The notes beneath the pieces are model-generated. The model was given only the letters and a program-made list of their open reading frames with translations. It ran no database searches and was not told the DNA's origin. A stretch of DNA of 8,803 bases from CAYWNK01 sp047639615 (GTDB taxonomy: Bacteria > Planctomycetota > UBA1135 > GCA-002686595), in the NCBI GenBank assembly GCA_047639615.1, contig JBLIOL010000238.1, positions 1 to 8,803 of the forward strand, written 5' to 3'. A program made the position numbers and the translations under genes. Shown here piece after piece: positions 7,084 through 8,803 of this stretch. Within the stretch, counting starts at the first letter, position 1. Each line of letters opens with the position of its first letter.

Positions 7084-7164
7084 GGATGCGGCGGATGCGG
7101 CGGATGCGGCGGATGCGGCGGATGCGGCGGATGCGGCGGATGCGGCGGATGCGGCGGATGCGGC
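7084..7164. repeat. Perfect tandem array, nine copies of GGATGCGGC
   Basis: Nine uninterrupted, identical 9-base units fill 81 bases, then the sequence runs into GGGCCCTC at the transposase remnant. The unit is a multiple of three, so all frames remain open: Ala-Ala-Asp, Arg-Arg-Met or Cys-Gly-Gly on the plus strand, Pro-Pro-His on the minus. The lack of any mismatch points to recent expansion by slippage or unequal recombination. There are no spacers, so it is not CRISPR. The closely spaced GG pairs could allow a two-tier G-quadruplex. Confidence 0.97.
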
Positions 7165-8040
7165 GGGCCCTCGTCAACCGCGGCGACATCACCATTTGGA
7201 TCACACCCGAGCCGATCAAGGGCTGGACTGCAAAGGCACCCTGTGGTCGCGGTGCTCCACAAAAATACACGGACCTTGCCATCGAAACTGCGCTCACTTT
7301 CTGGCTCGTCTTCCGGTGCCTCGTCGGCAAGCCGAGGGCTTCTTGCGCTCGCCGCTCGATCTCACGGACGTCAGCCTGGAAGCACCGGACTACACGACCT
7401 TGTCTCGACGGAGCAAGGGCCTGCGAGTTGACCTTGGCCTGGTCACCTCGAAGAAGCCAATCCACCTGATCATCGATAGCACCGGGCTCTCGATCGTAGG
7501 AGAAGGCGAATGGGCGGCAGCCAAGCATAGAGGGCGCGGAAAGCGTGGTTGGCGCAAGTTGCACATCGGGGTTGATCGAGCGGGGATGATCCTTGCACAG
7601 GTCCTGACGGACAGCTCCGGCGACGATGCGAAGACTGGGCTCAAGGTCATCAAGAGGACTAAAGGCAAACTGTCCAGCGTGACGGGCGACGCGGCATACG
7701 ACACGGTGGCCATCTACGACCGGGCTGCGGCGAGAGGTGCGAATGTCGTCGTCCCTCCAACGCGGTCGGCATCCAAATCTGCCGGCAAGCTAAAGCCCGC
7801 TGAACGGGACAAGACCATTCAGAGGGTGGGCGAGGTAGGCGCCGAAAATGGCAGAAGCAGTCGCGCTACCATCGGCAGGAGACGGTGGAGAACGCCTTCT
7901 TCAGGTATCAGTCGCTGCTTGGCGACCGGCTCCACGCCAGAGCTCTAGCCGCGCAGAAAGCAGAGGTCGTCATTGTCTGCAAGATCTTGAACCGGCTGCT
8001 AGGCTTGGGCAGGCCTGGCTCCGTGGCCATTGCTCGGTGA
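7165..8040 (+). pseudogene. Frameshifted IS5/IS903-type DDE transposase
   Basis: The protein can be followed through three frames. The first covers 7165 to about 7322: ALVNRGDITIW, then GRGAPQKYTDLAIETALTFWLVFRCL. The second covers about 7325 to 7840: RQAEGFLRSP, DYTTLSRR, the first catalytic Asp in LIIDSTGL (codon 7475), GEGEW, GWRKLHIGVD, and the second Asp in VTGDAAYDT (codon 7688). The third covers about 7843 to the TGA at 8038: RKWQKQSRYHRQ, the likely catalytic Glu in ETVENAFFRYQ (codon 7888), LLGDRLHAR and LNRLLGLGRPGS. Both breaks equal loss of one base (or gain of two). No slippery A-run lies at either junction, so programmed frameshifting is unlikely. The catalytic triad is intact if the frames are joined, so decay is fairly recent. 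The N-terminal about twenty codons are absent. Confidence 0.85.
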
Positions 8041-8072
8041 ATCCGCCAACGGAGGGGGGGCCGACCCGATCG

Positions 8073-8090
8073 GATATGTGCAACAACGCC
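8073..8090 (+). repeat. Right terminal inverted repeat of the IS
   Basis: Read inward from the right end it is GGCGTTGTTGCACATATC. It agrees with the remembered IS903 end GGCTTTGTTGAATAAATC at 14 of 18 positions, and it lies 33 bases after the transposase stop, as expected for this family. No matching left repeat was found upstream. Confidence 0.65.
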
Positions 8091-8274
8091 CAGGCTCGAC
8101 CTGACGCTGCTCAGGAAGGCGTGTGCGCGCGGGAATGGAGCGTCTACAATTACGTTAAGCAACCAATAAGAGATTGAGCACGATGCGCCCCATTTCTTTG
8201 CGCGGAACGAAGGCCCTCATGTATTGTTCAATAGCCACGGCGAAGAGGCCCAAAGGCCCCAGCTCTCCGATCAG
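8091..8274. other. Gap between the IS right end and the FG-GAP gene
   Basis: No gene is supported here. Base composition turns more AT-rich from about 8145, where TACAAT resembles a -10 box, but there is no good -35 match at the right distance. An ATG at 8183 with a purine-rich sequence before it opens a 31-codon frame that ends in TGA at 8276-8278, in a different frame from the FG-GAP protein. It may be the original start of that gene before a frameshift, or chance. Confidence 0.4.
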
Positions 8275-8721
8275 ATGATATGTATTCTTGTATTACTCGC
8301 TACCCAAGCCACTCCACTAGAGGTCGCCGTCCCCGATCCCACAGGCGATCGCTCTAGCAGAGCCCTGCCATCCATCCACGGAATAGATAAGGACGGGATC
8401 CCCGAGATCGCCGTAGGAGCTCCTACAGCGTCGAGCCCGGACCAATACAGTGGACATGCCTTGATCCTCTCAGGAGCGAACCGAGAGATCCTGCAGACCT
8501 GGCGCGGAAAGCCCAGACGTCGTGGCTTCGGTGAGACCTTGAGAGCTGCCGGTGATTCGAACGGTGATGGCATCCATGACGCCCTCGTCGGCTATGAAAC
8601 GGGAGCCAGAACAGAGGTGCTCTCAGGAGTAGACGGCTCCATCCTCCTCAGCTTCGACAGATCTGACGAAGGGGTCTTCCTGTTCGGAAATCTTGACCAA
8701 TACGTATTTCTGAATAAATAG
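8275..8721 (+). CDS. Short FG-GAP repeat protein, probably truncated
   Basis: From ATG at 8275 the product has 148 residues. A hydrophobic start (MICILVLLATQATP) could be a signal peptide, though it lacks the usual positive charges. Two FG-GAP/integrin-alpha-type repeats follow: DKDGIPEIAVGAP at 38-50 with a calcium-loop DxDG, then GFGETL at 84-89 and DSNGDGIHDALVG at 94-106. SGVDGSILLSF near the end is also typical of such secreted beta-propellers. Normal family members carry about seven blades over several hundred residues, whereas this one stops after two and ends in an atypical AT-rich tail (DQYVFLNK). It is therefore probably a gene fragment beside IS debris. A TTG start at 8224 would add 17 polar residues with a GAAGG about ten bases upstream; the true start is uncertain. 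Known family roles are extracellular ligand or polysaccharide binding. Confidence 0.55.
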   Translation: MICILVLLATQATPLEVAVPDPTGDRSSRALPSIHGIDKDGIPEIAVGAPTASSPDQYSGHALILSGANREILQTWRGKPRRRGFGETLRAAGDSNGDGIHDALVGYETGARTEVLSGVDGSILLSFDRSDEGVFLFGNLDQYVFLNK

Positions 8722-8803
8722 GGCGAAACTGACTCTTAAACCTTGTCCACGAATTATGTCAAACACAATTAGACTGACTATTGACTTCCTATTGACGCGG
8801 ATT

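Larger units (their letters stand above)
7165..8090 (+). mobile_element. IS5-family (IS903-like) insertion sequence, left end lost
   Basis: The element consists of a broken transposase (7165-8040) and a right end at 8090 marked by an IS903-like inverted repeat. The left repeat, leader and first about twenty transposase codons are missing; the tandem array occupies their place. A target duplication cannot be confirmed because only one end survives: the nine bases after the right end (CAGGCTCGA) have no exact partner near the left junction. With two frameshifts the element cannot move by itself. Confidence 0.75.

Noticed and set aside
7084..7164. CRISPR array
   Set aside because: The 9-base units are contiguous with no spacers and no cas genes are present.
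7320..7326. Programmed translational frameshift site in the transposase
   Set aside because: No slippery heptamer or A-run is present at this junction or at 7841, and two separate shifts would be needed.
7025..7948. One 307-residue transposase starting with an Ala-Ala-Asp repeat region
   Set aside because: The frame before about 7325 does not match the transposase family; the true N-terminal part is read in another frame, so this is a chance fusion through the repeat array.
8756..8803. ATG beginning a frame that runs off the window end (MSNTIRLTIDFLLTRI)
   Set aside because: Only 16 codons are visible, without a ribosome site or a recognisable motif, so a gene cannot be supported.

Overview
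The window looks like a stretch of GC-rich bacterial chromosome, probably from Planctomycetota or a relative. This lineage call is an inference from style: a secreted beta-helix protein whose mature start and GAYE-type end resemble planctomycete surface proteins, an FG-GAP fragment, a Sel1-repeat lipoprotein, and a single-chain aconitase-type dehydratase. No rRNA or tRNA is present to test it.

Region 1 (33-3127, + strand) is a two-gene operon. The first gene is a 670-residue aconitase-superfamily dehydratase carrying its LeuD-like swivel domain at the N-terminus and a LeuC-like iron-sulfur body behind it. Fourteen bases later comes a 355-residue isopropylmalate/isocitrate-type dehydrogenase. 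Together they would do consecutive steps: isomerise a 2-hydroxy tricarboxylic acid or alkylmalate, then oxidatively decarboxylate it. Leucine synthesis is the default reading. The dehydrogenase has RENTED and HGSAPKHAG motifs that do not fit a plain NAD-dependent LeuB, so substrate and cofactor are open.

Region 2 (3132-4249, - strand) is a Sel1-repeat lipoprotein converging on the operon. The two share a perfect hairpin that contains the lipoprotein stop codon. Region 3 (4250-4682) has no confident gene, only a possible decayed reading frame on the minus strand. Region 4 (4683-5168, +) is a small unknown protein with four predicted membrane segments.

Region 5 (5193-5342) is a previously hidden fragment of an IS5/IS903-type insertion sequence on the minus strand: a terminal repeat plus the first codons of its transposase, with a stop in frame. 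Region 6 (5376-6689, -) is the secreted beta-helix protein with Pmp-like repeats. Region 7 (6690-7083) has no recognisable gene.

Region 8 (7084-8090) is a second IS5/IS903-type remnant. Its right inverted repeat is still visible and its transposase is broken by two frameshifts. The left end and about twenty N-terminal codons are missing, and nine perfect copies of a 9-base repeat sit exactly where they should be. Region 9 (8275-8721, +) is a short FG-GAP repeat protein that looks truncated. The last 80 bases hold no clear gene.

The left third is conserved metabolism. The right two thirds is a decaying accessory zone of surface proteins and IS debris. I see no convincing new multi-gene system. 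The most unusual items are the cofactor motif of the dehydrogenase beside its fused dehydratase, and the minisatellite at the broken end of the IS.
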